Shown here: one piece after another, positions 16,379 through 25,627 of the stretch
Position numbering within the stretch: the stretch's first letter is position 1
How the letters are laid out: the number at the start of each line of letters is the position of its first letter
Origin: Myxococcales bacterium
GTDB taxonomy: Bacteria > Myxococcota_A > UBA9160 > SMWR01
NCBI GenBank assembly: GCA_022561775.1
Contig: JADFQO010000008.1
Coordinates: 30,878-94,877, forward strand
DNA: 64,000 nt
Direction: 5' to 3'
The notes under the pieces: generated by a model
The model's input: only the letters and a program-made list of their open reading frames with translations
The model's database searches: none
Told to the model about the DNA's origin: nothing
Translations under genes and position numbers: made by a program

Positions 16379-16456
16379 GGCCGTCCCGCCAACTGCGACC
16401 CGAGCCCCGAAATCGCCCGTCTTGACGTCGACGAACGCGCCGCCGATCCTGCGGTG

Positions 16457-18103
16457 ATGCGGCTGGCCATTGCTCAGGTAAATCCCACGGTCGGCGATCT
16501 GGCCGGCAACCGTCGGCTCGTCGAGGAAGCCACCGCCAAGGCGGTCAGCGAGCGCGCAGACCTGGTGGTACTGCCAGAGATGGTACTGACCGGCTACCCG
16601 CCGATGGACCTGCTGGAGCGAGATGGCTTCGTTCGCGATCAGCTCGTCGAACTCGACGCGCTCCTTCCGATGTCCCGGAGCATTCCGATCGTGCTCGGAG
16701 CGGTCGTTCCCCACCAGGAGAGCGGGCGCACCCGGCTCCACAATGCGGCCGTGTTGCTCGCCGACGGAGAGCGCCGCGCAGTCCGCGCGAAGTCCCTGCT
16801 TCCGACCTACGACGTGTTCGACGAGCGCCGCCACTTTGCGCCGGCGACACGGCGCGAGCCCGTAACACTGCAGGATGGAGGCACGCTTCTCGGACTGACG
16901 GTCTGCGAGGACGCCTGGGGCGACCGGATGGGTTACCAGACCAATCCGGTCGCGGAACTCGCGGGCGCAGGCTGTACGGCGATTGTGAATCTGTCTGCGT
17001 CGCCCTGGCACGTATCGAAACCGGCTGAACGCAGGCGGTTGCTCGGAGACCTGGCGCGAAACAACGGGGTGCCGATCTGCTTCGTCAATCAGGTAGGCGG
17101 AAACGACGGACTGATCTTTGACGGGGGCTCGTTCACGGTGGACGCGCTCGGGCGCGTCCAGAACAAGCTCGCGCTCTTCGAGCCCGCCTTCGAGGTGGTG
17201 GATCTAACCGACGGTTCGGCGCGGTCGTACGAGGCGGACATCGGCGATCCGGACGCAATCACACAACTCGAATCAGGGTTGATCCTCGGAATCAGAGACT
17301 ACTTTCGCAAACAAGGGCTTCCGCCCGGCGCGGTGGTCGGTGTATCGGGCGGAGTCGACTCGGCGGTCACCGCGCACCTGGCCGTTGAAGCGCTCGGGCC
17401 AGATCGCGTGCTTGGCATCGCAATGCCGGGACCCTTCTCGTCGGATCACAGCCTCGAGGATGCCGAAACGCTTCGCCGCACGCTCGACATCGAGGTTCGA
17501 CGCGTGGACGTGACGCCCATCTACGACGCTTACATGAACAGCTTCCGGTCGCTCATCGGGGAGCGAGACGGTTATGGGGTCGCGGGCCAGAACATCCAAT
17601 CGAGAATTCGCGGCGCCCTGTTGATGGCAATCTCGAACGCTGAGGGGCTGCTCGTTCTTGCGACGGGAAACAAGAGCGAGCTGAGCATCGGCTACTGCAC
17701 ATTATACGGTGACACCGTTGGAGGCCTGGCGGTCCTGGGCGATGTCTACAAGCGCGATGTCTACGCTCTCGCGCGACACGCGAACGCGACCGGCGAGCGA
17801 ATCCCGCTCCGCACAATCGAGAAGCCTCCTTCCGCTGAGCTGGCTCCGGGCCAGCTCGACAGCGACGACCTCCCTCCCTACGACGTACTCGACGCCATCC
17901 TCGAGCGCGCAATTGAAGGTGGGCTCAGTGCCGAAGGCATCTCTCCGCCCGCAGGCGCGACCTCGCAGACGGTTCGCGACGTCGTCGACCGATTGGATCG
18001 CAACGAGTACAAACGCCGCCAGGCACCCCTGGTCCTGCGGACGTCACCCAAGGCCTTCGGCTCTGGACGTCGCCTCCCCATCGTCCACCGCTATCGCATC
18101 TGA
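16457..18103 (+). CDS. nadE: Glutamine-dependent NAD+ synthetase
   Basis: The 548-residue protein joins a nitrilase-type glutaminase domain (Glu41 in VVLPEMVLTGYPP, Lys112 in RAKSLLPTYDVFDE, Cys150 in LTVCEDAWGD) to an NAD synthetase domain with the ATP-pyrophosphatase loop GVSGGVDSAV near residue 290 and KSELSIGYCT. It makes NAD+ from deamido-NAD+, using ammonia channelled from glutamine. The ATG at 16457 is chosen because the nitrilase fold begins at once; frames upstream run through the bipartite repeat. It is a single-gene unit. Confidence 0.95.
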   Translation: MRLAIAQVNPTVGDLAGNRRLVEEATAKAVSERADLVVLPEMVLTGYPPMDLLERDGFVRDQLVELDALLPMSRSIPIVLGAVVPHQESGRTRLHNAAVLLADGERRAVRAKSLLPTYDVFDERRHFAPATRREPVTLQDGGTLLGLTVCEDAWGDRMGYQTNPVAELAGAGCTAIVNLSASPWHVSKPAERRRLLGDLARNNGVPICFVNQVGGNDGLIFDGGSFTVDALGRVQNKLALFEPAFEVVDLTDGSARSYEADIGDPDAITQLESGLILGIRDYFRKQGLPPGAVVGVSGGVDSAVTAHLAVEALGPDRVLGIAMPGPFSSDHSLEDAETLRRTLDIEVRRVDVTPIYDAYMNSFRSLIGERDGYGVAGQNIQSRIRGALLMAISNAEGLLVLATGNKSELSIGYCTLYGDTVGGLAVLGDVYKRDVYALARHANATGERIPLRTIEKPPSAELAPGQLDSDDLPPYDVLDAILERAIEGGLSAEGISPPAGATSQTVRDVVDRLDRNEYKRRQAPLVLRTSPKAFGSGRRLPIVHRYRI

Positions 18104-18158
18104 CGAAATCTGCGCAGCCCCGTGGACTTCGACCCGGCAAACGCGGGACTGTAGCGAC

Positions 18159-18220
18159 GAGCGTGACCCCATTCATGGGGTCGCGCGACGACGCAAGCGA
18201 ATCCAAAGGATTCGCCAGCC
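18159..18220 (+). repeat. Bipartite palindromic repeat, copy 6 (tandem with 7)
   Basis: GCGTGACCCC...GGGGTCGCGC (18161-18186), linker, GCGAATCCAAAGGATTCGC (18197-18215), CCAGCC. It follows nadE and is directly joined to a second copy. Confidence 0.85.
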
Positions 18221-18278
18221 AGACGGGACCGACAGGTTCCGTCGCCGCAAAGCGAATCCAAAGGATTCGCCAGCCAGC
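18221..18278 (+). repeat. Bipartite palindromic repeat, copy 7 (tandem with 6)
   Basis: GACGGGACC...GGTTCCGTC, linker GCCGCAAA, GCGAATCCAAAGGATTCGC (18252-18270). The second hairpin is identical to that of copy 6 while the first is of the other type. Confidence 0.85.
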
Positions 18279-18286
18279 GCCTTGTC

Positions 18287-18760
18287 TTACTCGGCTTGCG
18301 AAATCGCGCGAACGTTCTCGGCGCGGGCTCCGCGGGGGCCCTCCTGGACGACGTATTCCACGACATCCCCCTCGGCGAGCGAATCGTAGTCACTCGGACC
18401 GAGACCGGAGCGGTGGAAGAAGACTTCGCGTCCGTCATCACCCCGAACGAAGCCGAAACCGCGTTCGCGCACCAGCTTCTTGATCTTCCCCTTGACCTTC
18501 GGGCCGGTCGGCGCCGCACTTTGCGCGCTGGGTCGACGCCCGCGACCTCCCCTCTTGGATCGGCCGCGCCCCATGTTGTAGCGATCGCTCGAGACGAACT
18601 CTTCGCGGAAGAGCTTCACCGGAACCACGAGGTCCTGCATCTCGGAGGATTCGGGACTGAGGAGCACCTCGTCGTCACCCGCGTCGACCATGGTGTAGCG
18701 GAGCCCCGTGTTGCGATGCGTGACCAGAGATCCCGGTTCGACTTCCTCCAACGACAACAT
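18287..18760 (-). CDS. Protein with C-terminal cold-shock domain
   Basis: The 157-residue product has an N-terminal domain of about 65 residues that I do not recognise (VEPGSLVTHRNTGLRYTMV ... LVVPVKLFREEF), a basic Gly/Arg/Ser linker, and a cold-shock domain (GKIKKLVRERGFGFVRGDDG ... VFFHRSGL ... AEGDVVEYVV) with the RNA-binding GFGF and VFFH motifs. It should bind single-stranded RNA or DNA. The ATG at 18760 has AAGGGGG just upstream; starting nine residues earlier is unlikely. Compared with classical 66-70 residue cold-shock proteins it is more than twice as long. Confidence 0.88.
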   Translation of the reverse strand: MLSLEEVEPGSLVTHRNTGLRYTMVDAGDDEVLLSPESSEMQDLVVPVKLFREEFVSSDRYNMGRGRSKRGGRGRRPSAQSAAPTGPKVKGKIKKLVRERGFGFVRGDDGREVFFHRSGLGPSDYDSLAEGDVVEYVVQEGPRGARAENVRAISQAE

Positions 18761-18983
18761 GGCGGGACCCCCTTGATGCGGGCGCACATCCCAAGCGGGC
18801 AGGTTCGGGCGTGACCCGGTTCGGCCCGGACGAAGCTGGTGATGAGCGTCGGGCCGGTGCTCGCACCTTGGGTGGAGCCATCAGAAACCCAACGGAGGCA
18901 GCAGGTTAGGTGATTGATCCGCCAGGGTCAAACGCGGCTCGGGAGGGGACCATCTCGGCGAGCTTGGGCACTCGGGGCGAGCG

Positions 18984-19136
18984 GTGAAGCCTGATCTCGC
19001 AGCGGTCCGGAAAGTCCGAGAATGCAATCGAGACCCGCGCGCGCTGCTGCTCGGCACCCACGTAACCGATGCTTCGCTGCTCGCCATCGCGGATGCGATC
19101 AGCGAGCTCTCCACACAGCCAATTCCGGAAGGCTAA
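18984..19136 (+). CDS. Possible small protein, 50 residues, unknown
   Basis: A GTG with GGGG a few bases upstream opens a 50-codon frame with amphipathic, protein-like composition (VKPDLAAVRKVRECNRDP, then TDASLLAIADAISELS). The stop overlaps by three bases the stop of the convergent DsbA-like gene. I recognise no family, and the frame could be chance or the remnant of a longer gene. Confidence 0.35.
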   Translation: MKPDLAAVRKVRECNRDPRALLLGTHVTDASLLAIADAISELSTQPIPEG

Positions 19137-19858
19137 TTCTTCGCCAGTTCCTCGTCGATCACGCGCGCAAAGGATCCGTATGGCTGCGCACCGGAAAGAA
19201 ATCGACCATTGACGAAAAAGCTCGGTGTTCCCGACACGCCGAGTTCGCGCGCCAGCGCCAGATCATCGTCAACCACCTTCCTGACCGACGAAGACGCGAG
19301 ATCACTGTTGTATTGATCGATGTCCAAGCCGATCTCACCCGCATAGCGCAGATAGGTCTCCGGACTCAGATTTTTGGGGTCCGCAAAGATCCGATCGTGC
19401 ATCTCCCAGAATTTACCCTGTCGATGCGCAGCCTCTGCGGACTGGTGAGCCGCTCGGGCTTTTTTGTGCATCGATAGTGGGAGGTGCTTGAACACGAAGC
19501 GGACCTTGTCGCCGTATTCTTTGCCAATCTGTTCGAGCGTCGGGTTGACGCGGACGCAGAACGGACATTGGAAGTCGGCCCATTCGACGATGGTGACCTT
19601 CGCGGACTCCGAACCACGAACCGGCGCGTTGCCCACCTCGATTTCATAGACCTGCTGGGGATCCGGGCGCTTGGGAGCCGAGGGCCGGGCTGCAGCCGCA
19701 GGAGCTGCCGCTGCGACCTTCAGCGATTCATTGAGATCCTCGAGTTTGGTGGATCCGCGATCGATGGACATCACGAGCAGATAGGCACCCCCCAAGATCG
19801 AGGCGCCCAGTATCAATGCCGCGGCAACCAGCGCACCGCCCGATGAATGTCCTTGCAT
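19133..19858 (-). CDS. DsbA-family thioredoxin-like protein, membrane-anchored
   Basis: The 241-residue protein has one N-terminal membrane helix (about 9-31), an Ala/Pro-rich periplasmic linker (48-65) and a DsbA-type thioredoxin domain with the active-site CPFC (98-101) and the cis-proline loop GVSGTPSFFVNG. It resembles the thiol-disulfide oxidoreductases and suppressors of copper sensitivity anchored on the outer face of the inner membrane. No DsbB or other partner is adjacent, so whether it oxidises or isomerises cannot be said. It may act on the secreted cysteine-containing proteins of this genome. Confidence 0.88.
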   Translation of the reverse strand: MQGHSSGGALVAAALILGASILGGAYLLVMSIDRGSTKLEDLNESLKVAAAAPAAAARPSAPKRPDPQQVYEIEVGNAPVRGSESAKVTIVEWADFQCPFCVRVNPTLEQIGKEYGDKVRFVFKHLPLSMHKKARAAHQSAEAAHRQGKFWEMHDRIFADPKNLSPETYLRYAGEIGLDIDQYNSDLASSSVRKVVDDDLALARELGVSGTPSFFVNGRFLSGAQPYGSFARVIDEELAKN

Positions 19859-19939
19859 TTGTTTGTGCTCCTTCGCGACTGCGGCTCGAGCTGATGCTGT
19901 GGCCGAGCCGAACGATAACCCAGATTGGCCTCCGGATCG

Positions 19940-20902
19940 TCAGTAGTTTGTCGTTCGCGTCCGATGTCGGGGGTGGGCCTTCATTGCCGGAAGCTGCCCC
20001 CGCGTCCAGAGGACGGTATCGAGTTGCCGGGCTGTCATCTCGACCCCGGCTTCGCGCAACAACGCGACGCAGCACTCGACGGCGTGAACGGCAGCGGCGC
20101 GGATCTCCACCTCTTCCGGCGAGCCCGCCTCCAGCAGCTCGCCGGCGTCGATGCGGGCTGCGAGCGCGGGGTCGTAGACCAGCACGCCTTCGCGGCGAAG
20201 AACGTGAGGGACTAGGTTGTCGGCAAAGATTGTCAGCTGATCGAGGTCTGCAAACGCTCCATAGCCCTCCCCCTTGAATACCGCAGCGAGATCTGCCGAC
20301 GTCAACTGGGCGCGTTTGTAGAAGGGGACCGCGAAGCCCGCATACTGCGAAACATCCCGATAAAGGGGCATCTCGATCAGGGTTTCGGCGAGACGTGCCG
20401 CGGAGCGGTTGGCGGAAACGATCGGGCCCGTCGGGTCTCCGTCGAAATGCTTCAGCAGAAATTCGCCGAGGTCGTTCAGCGCCCGCGAAAAGAGCGACAT
20501 CAATTCAGCAACTTCGGGAACACCCAGATTCTGAGCCATCACCCGCGCACAATCATCGGCGGACGTTGTGGCGAGCTGGCCTGCATCCCAGGGGCCATCG
20601 CGCTCCCAGTTTTCTCGGAGAGACGTCGCGATCGTGAAGTAACCAGAGTGGCCCGGGCGTTTGGCGAGGTACGGAAAGTAGCCAGAGCCGAAATTGATTG
20701 CATCCAATGTGAGAATATACGCAGCGGTATCCTCGGGCGCGCCGACGTAGTAGTCGATTGGATCGAGCTGGATCGAAGGTGCGAGAAGATCGCGCGACCG
20801 AGTGAGGTCTTCGAGCGCACCAGCGTCAATCGAAACCGAGCGGGCGCTCTTCATCACACGCGCAGCCCTTCGGCGAATTCTTTCGAAGATCTCGCCTCTC
20901 AT
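19940..20902 (-). CDS. Queuosine 5'-phosphate N-glycosylase/hydrolase (Qng1, DUF2419)
   Basis: The 320-residue protein matches the queuosine salvage family along its length: LTLDAINFGSGYFP, NRSAARLAETLIEMPLYRD, FYKRAQLTSADLAAVF, LDQLTIFADNLVPHVLRREG and EEVEIRAAAVHAVE. The family releases queuine from queuosine-5'-phosphate so that it can be reinserted into tRNA. Salvage in a bacterium suggests uptake of queuine or its nucleotides from the environment. The ATG at 20902 overlaps the TGA of the lipid kinase gene (ATGA), so the two are co-translated, although no functional link between them is obvious. Confidence 0.88.
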   Translation of the reverse strand: MRGEIFERIRRRAARVMKSARSVSIDAGALEDLTRSRDLLAPSIQLDPIDYYVGAPEDTAAYILTLDAINFGSGYFPYLAKRPGHSGYFTIATSLRENWERDGPWDAGQLATTSADDCARVMAQNLGVPEVAELMSLFSRALNDLGEFLLKHFDGDPTGPIVSANRSAARLAETLIEMPLYRDVSQYAGFAVPFYKRAQLTSADLAAVFKGEGYGAFADLDQLTIFADNLVPHVLRREGVLVYDPALAARIDAGELLEAGSPEEVEIRAAAVHAVECCVALLREAGVEMTARQLDTVLWTRGQLPAMKAHPRHRTRTTNY

Positions 20903-21828
20903 TCGCCAAAACCGATCAGTGTTATCGCTCCGGGAAGGAGTTCGAAACGAGCAGGAAGTACGCCCAGCGACTCACCGTCGACATCGAGTCGGATCGGCCC
21001 TGCCACTCCACAAGCCTCGATCACCCGCCCTCGCCCCTGGAGAATCTGCGGATCGCGAATGTGGGATCCGCGATAGAGAAGCGGGAATTTCCGGAGCAGG
21101 GCGCATCGGGACATCCCGGGAACGATCACCCAGTCGAAGAGCCCATCGTCGATGCGGGCGTTCGGGGCGACCCGCATTCCACCTCCGAAGTACGGTCCGT
21201 TCGCCACCGCGGCGACAGAGAGTGGACCGTCGAAGACGAGTTCTCCATCGACGGAAATTGACACAGGACCGCTCCGATACCGAGCGATACCCCGGACCGT
21301 TCCAATCATGTAGGACATTCGCCCGCCAAAAACCTTGGTGGTCCTATTCACCAACTCGTCTACGACACCACTGAGCCCAAAGCTCGCGACGTTCGCGAAA
21401 TAGCCGGTGACCTCCTGTCTATCGTCGGTGCGATAAGTGACCCGGCCCGCGTCCACCCTCAAGGTCTTTCCAGCCGCGAGCCGTTCGATCGCAGCGTCGA
21501 CGTTCAGTGGTTGGCCAAGGCCACGCGCGAAATCGCTGGCGGTGCCAAGGGGAAGGAGTCCGATCACCGCGTAATCACCGAGCTGCGCAGACAGCAGTCC
21601 GGTGACGACTTCGCTCAACGTGCCATCGCCTCCCGCTACGATGATGCGTTCGATTCCCGAGCGTACGCCCTCCCGAGCGATGCGCTCGGCGTCCCGAGGA
21701 GCGCGGGTACACTCGATGTCGAGCGGGCCGAGCGCGCTTCGAAGCTTCGCTTCGAGCGACTTCAACCGCCGCGAAGCCGCTCGGTTTCGGCTTCTCGGGT
21801 TCGCGATCACCAGCGTGCGCGCGGGCAT
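20899..21828 (-). CDS. Diacylglycerol/sphingosine kinase-family lipid kinase
   Basis: The 309-residue protein has the DAGK catalytic signature IIVAGGDGTLSEVV (about 63-76) and LLPLGTASDFARGL, and the C-terminal beta domain with FGGGMRVAPNARIDDGLFDW, as in YegS and bacterial diacylglycerol kinases. It phosphorylates a lipid alcohol with ATP at the membrane surface. With a serine-palmitoyltransferase-like gene 9 kb away, a sphingoid substrate is conceivable but unsupported. It is followed by the Qng1 gene with an ATGA overlap. Confidence 0.88.
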   Translation of the reverse strand: MPARTLVIANPRSRNRAASRRLKSLEAKLRSALGPLDIECTRAPRDAERIAREGVRSGIERIIVAGGDGTLSEVVTGLLSAQLGDYAVIGLLPLGTASDFARGLGQPLNVDAAIERLAAGKTLRVDAGRVTYRTDDRQEVTGYFANVASFGLSGVVDELVNRTTKVFGGRMSYMIGTVRGIARYRSGPVSISVDGELVFDGPLSVAAVANGPYFGGGMRVAPNARIDDGLFDWVIVPGMSRCALLRKFPLLYRGSHIRDPQILQGRGRVIEACGVAGPIRLDVDGESLGVLPARFELLPGAITLIGFGE

Positions 21829-21887
21829 GCGCAGAAGGGTAGGCGATCTCCTTCAGGCGCCGCTGTGCATCGCCATAGCGCGTCCGA

Positions 21888-24161
21888 TCATCCGCCCTGG
21901 CGCAGAAGGTTCAGCGCGGAACCCGCCCTAAACCAGGCAATCTGATCCTCGTTCATGGTGTGGCGGGTCAGGACGACGTCCTCCGAACCATCTTCGTGGT
22001 GGAAGACGACCTGCACGGTGCTCCCGGGCGCCAGATTGGATAGGCCCAGGATGCTCACGCGATCAGTTTCGCGCGCCTTCTCGTAGTCCTTGGGATTCTC
22101 GAAGCATAGCGGGAGCACGCCCTGCTTCTTGAGATTCGACTCGTGGATGCGCGCAAAGCTTCGGACGATGACCGCCGCACAACCCAGCAAGCGCGGAGAC
22201 ATCGCCGCGTGTTCCCGGCTCGAACCCTCCCCGTAGTTCTCATCACCAATCGCAATCCAGCGCAGCCCCTCGGCCTTGTCGTGCCGCGCGATGGCCGCGA
22301 ACCCGACACCTCGCTCTCCCGAGAGCAGGTCAAGACCCTTGCCGGTCTCCTCGGTGAAGGCGTTGACGGCGCCGATGAACATGTTGTCGCTGATATTGTC
22401 GAGATGACCGCGAAATCGCAGCCAGACACCCGCTGGGGAGATGTGATCCGTGGTGCATTTCCCCGCAACTTTGACGAGTAGCGGGAGGTGCTCGTAATCT
22501 CGACCATCCCAGCCTGAGAATGGCTCCAGGAGCTGTAGGCGTTCGCTCTCCGGTGAGACCACCACATCGACACCCGATCTCTCTTCGGGCGGCTCCACGT
22601 AGCCGGCGCGGCTGGCCACGAAGCCGCGGCTCGGAACTTCCGGAACGGGCGAAGGCGGATCGAGGATGAAGCACGTGCCATCGTCCGCTTCGATCTCATC
22701 TGTGATCGGATTGAACGACAGCCGGCCCGCGAGCGCGTACGCGATCACGATCTCGGGGCTCGCAATGAAGGAGAGTGTCTCTGCGCTACCGTCGTTGCGC
22801 CGACGGAAGTTGCGGTTGTAGGAGCTGAGGATCGAATTCGCCTCGCCTTCCGCAACGTCGTCACGCTTCCACTGCCCGATACACGGGCCGCACGCGTTGG
22901 CGAGCACGATTCCCCCGATGGCCTCCAAATCGGCGAGTTGACCGTCCCGCTTGATCGTCAGATGCACCTGCTCGGAACCCGGCGTCACCCAAAGCGCCGA
23001 TTTCGACCGCGCACCGTGTCGCGCGGCCTGGCGCGCGACATCGGCTGCGCGCTCGAGATCTTCATACGACGAGTTGGTGCAGCTTCCGATCAACGCGGCT
23101 GAAAGCGTGTCGGGATATTCATGCTCCGCCGCGTCGGCCGCCATACGGGAAATCGGCCTCGCGAGGTCGGGCGTATGGGGCCCCACGATGTGCGGCTCGA
23201 GGGTCGAGAGGTCGATCTCGACGATCTCATCGAAAAAAGAAACCGGATCCTTCGCGACTTCGGGATCCGCACGCAACAGCTCGGCGCGTTCATTTGCGAG
23301 GTCGGCCAACTCCTCCCGACCGGTCGCCTTGAAGTACGTCGCCATTCGCGCGTCGTAGGGAAAGATCGAGGTCGTCGCGCCCAGTTCGGCGCCCATGTTC
23401 GTAATCGTTCCCTTACCGGTGCAGCTGATCGACGCGGTGCCGGGACCGAAGTACTCGATCACCCGATTGGTCCCACCCGTCACCGTCAGCGTTTCGCAGA
23501 CCTTGAGGATGACGTCCTTGGGAGACGACCAGCCGGAGAGTTCCCCCGTGAGATAGACACCGACAAGGTTCGGATAGAGGACCTCCCACGGAAAACCGGC
23601 CATCACGTCGACGGCGTCGGCTCCGCCGACCCCGCACGCGAACATCCCCAACCCGCCCGCATTGGGGGTATGGGAATCCGTACCGATCATCATTCCACCG
23701 GGAAACGCGTAGTTTTCGAACACCACCTGGTGGATGATGCCCGCGCCGGGCCCCCAGAAGCCGATCCCATAACGCGCCGAGCTGCTGCTGAGAAAATCGT
23801 AGACCTCGCGGTTGACGTCATTCGCCTTCGCGAGATCGCCGGCCGCCCCGACGCGCGCTTGGATCAGATGATCGCAGTGCACGGTGGTTGGAATCGCCGT
23901 CGCGTCCTTGCCGGCCAACATGAATTGCAAAAGCGCCATCTGTGCGGTTGCATCCTGCATCGCCACGCGATCCGGACGCGTGGCGACGTAGCTCGTACCG
24001 GGCTCCAACTCTTCTCCCTCAGGATCGGCGAGGTGCCCGAGAAACACCTTCTCCGCGTAGGTGAGCGGGCGCCCCAGGCGTCGACGCACGATTTCGAGAT
24101 TGCGCTCGAGCCGGTCGTAGACACCGCGAACGAGTACGGCGGTCGTATCGATCGGGGGCAT
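21888..24161 (-). CDS. Aconitate hydratase (mitochondrial type)
   Basis: The 757-residue enzyme isomerises citrate to isocitrate in the TCA cycle. It has the [4Fe-4S] ligands in GSCTNSSYEDL and NACGPCIGQW, substrate loops such as MIGTDSHTPNAGGLGMFACG, and the C-terminal swivelling domain (DENYGEGSSREHAAMSPRLLG). Length and motifs match eukaryotic mitochondrial aconitase rather than bacterial AcnA or AcnB. The ATG at 24161 has GGAGGAG upstream. It is a single gene flanked on the same strand by the M20 peptidase and the lipid kinase. Confidence 0.95.
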   Translation of the reverse strand: MPPIDTTAVLVRGVYDRLERNLEIVRRRLGRPLTYAEKVFLGHLADPEGEELEPGTSYVATRPDRVAMQDATAQMALLQFMLAGKDATAIPTTVHCDHLIQARVGAAGDLAKANDVNREVYDFLSSSSARYGIGFWGPGAGIIHQVVFENYAFPGGMMIGTDSHTPNAGGLGMFACGVGGADAVDVMAGFPWEVLYPNLVGVYLTGELSGWSSPKDVILKVCETLTVTGGTNRVIEYFGPGTASISCTGKGTITNMGAELGATTSIFPYDARMATYFKATGREELADLANERAELLRADPEVAKDPVSFFDEIVEIDLSTLEPHIVGPHTPDLARPISRMAADAAEHEYPDTLSAALIGSCTNSSYEDLERAADVARQAARHGARSKSALWVTPGSEQVHLTIKRDGQLADLEAIGGIVLANACGPCIGQWKRDDVAEGEANSILSSYNRNFRRRNDGSAETLSFIASPEIVIAYALAGRLSFNPITDEIEADDGTCFILDPPSPVPEVPSRGFVASRAGYVEPPEERSGVDVVVSPESERLQLLEPFSGWDGRDYEHLPLLVKVAGKCTTDHISPAGVWLRFRGHLDNISDNMFIGAVNAFTEETGKGLDLLSGERGVGFAAIARHDKAEGLRWIAIGDENYGEGSSREHAAMSPRLLGCAAVIVRSFARIHESNLKKQGVLPLCFENPKDYEKARETDRVSILGLSNLAPGSTVQVVFHHEDGSEDVVLTRHTMNEDQIAWFRAGSALNLLRQGG

Positions 24162-24192
24162 GGCTCCTCCTGCTGAGAAAAGCCCGGGGAGA

Positions 24193-25602
24193 TTAGCAGC
24201 TCAACTCCGCCAGCAGGTGCGCCGATGATCGGGAGGCCTTGCGGAAGTCATCGAGGTCGAGGCTTTCGTTTTCGCCGTGGGCATTGCAGGGCGGGTCTTC
24301 CAGTCCGAGCAGAAGCGCGGGGATTCCACCCAGCACGCTGCTGAACGGGCCGACGAATGGAATCGAACCGCCACAACCGATCTCGACGGACTCCCGGCCG
24401 AATCCGGCGGCGAGTGCGCGGCGCGCCGCGTCGAACGCCGGACCTTCGGGCGTGGTCCTCCAACCGGGCACGGCGGTCGTCGCCTCGAGCTCCACGGTCA
24501 AGCCATGAGGAGGGTCCGAGGCCAGGAATTCGACCAGCAGCCGCGCGACCCGATCGGCGTCCTGGCCCGGTGCGAGGCGGACGCCGACCCTCGCCTTCGC
24601 CTCGGCGATGAGCTGATTGGCGGCTGTCGCGAGTGGCATCGCTTCGAGTGCGGTGATCGCCAGCGAGGGGCGGTACCAGATCCTTTCATACACCGAATAG
24701 CGTCCGTCCCCCACGAAGCGAGAACCGTGCGGCATCCCGGCATCTCGACGGAAGACAGCTTCATCGAAGGGAAGCACGTCGAGTGCAGCACGCTGAGCGG
24801 CGGAAAGCACGGGAACATCGTCGAGCAGACCGGGCACCGCGATCTCGCCGGAGTCATCCACCAGGCGTGCCAACAGCATCGAAAGCGCGGTGGCGGCGTC
24901 GGGAACCGGGCCTCCCCACATGCCGCTGTGGATGGGATGGTCGAGAGCGCGCACCGTCACATCGACCGCCACGATTCCGCGCAGGCTCGTCGTCAGCGAT
25001 GGTAACCCGGTGTCGAGATTGGCGGTGTCGGAGAGAATGAGTACGTCCGCGTCGAAGCGCTCGCGGTGGGTGCGCAGAAACTCGGCCAGGTGATCGGACC
25101 CGATCTCTTCCTCACCTTCGACGATCAGCTTGACGTTGATCGGCAGGAAACCCTTGGTATCGAGCCAAGCGCGAAGCGCCGCCACGTGCAGCAGGATTCC
25201 AGCCTTGTCGTCGACGACTCCGCGCCCGTACAAGCGACCGTCCGCCCGCCGAGTGGGCTCGAAGGCCGGCGTCTGCCAATGCTCGAGGCGACCCGGCGGC
25301 TGCACGTCGTGATGGGCGTAGATCAGAGCCGTCGGCGCGTCAGGCCCCGCATCGAGCCACTCCGCGGTCACGTATGGATGGGCGCCGTCGATCCGCAAGA
25401 TCTCCACGCCGTGCAAACCGACATCGCTGAACAGTTCCGCAACGCGTTCGGCAGACCGCTCGACTTCAACGGGGTCGAAGCCCGCCGCGGAGACGCTTGG
25501 GATCCTCGCGAGATCGGTCAGTTCTTCGATCGTCACATCGAACCGACGATCAATGGAATCGAGAATCGATTGGGGTGCCGGCACGGCCGCGCAGGATAGC
25601 AC
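24193..25602 (-). CDS. M20-family metallopeptidase (dipeptidase-like)
   Basis: The product (about 470 residues) has the M20 zinc motifs ALIYAHHDVQPPG, GRGVVDDKAG, VEGEEEIGSDH and the C-terminal NAHGENESL, with the lid domain between. It resembles cytosolic dipeptidases of the CNDP/PepV group. The start is uncertain: TTG at 25650 would overlap the RND gene by 23 bases, while GTG at 25602 and GTG at 25584 avoid the overlap; the middle one is used. None has a clear ribosome-binding site, which fits translation coupled to the RND gene. Confidence 0.85.
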   Translation of the reverse strand: MLSCAAVPAPQSILDSIDRRFDVTIEELTDLARIPSVSAAGFDPVEVERSAERVAELFSDVGLHGVEILRIDGAHPYVTAEWLDAGPDAPTALIYAHHDVQPPGRLEHWQTPAFEPTRRADGRLYGRGVVDDKAGILLHVAALRAWLDTKGFLPINVKLIVEGEEEIGSDHLAEFLRTHRERFDADVLILSDTANLDTGLPSLTTSLRGIVAVDVTVRALDHPIHSGMWGGPVPDAATALSMLLARLVDDSGEIAVPGLLDDVPVLSAAQRAALDVLPFDEAVFRRDAGMPHGSRFVGDGRYSVYERIWYRPSLAITALEAMPLATAANQLIAEAKARVGVRLAPGQDADRVARLLVEFLASDPPHGLTVELEATTAVPGWRTTPEGPAFDAARRALAAGFGRESVEIGCGGSIPFVGPFSSVLGGIPALLLGLEDPPCNAHGENESLDLDDFRKASRSSAHLLAELSC

Positions 25603-25627
25603 GAGATCAGGGGCGCGAACGAAGCGG

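Noticed and set aside
16199..16456. Upstream extension of nadE
   Set aside because: It runs through the maoC end and a bipartite repeat; the enzyme's normal N-terminus begins at 16457.
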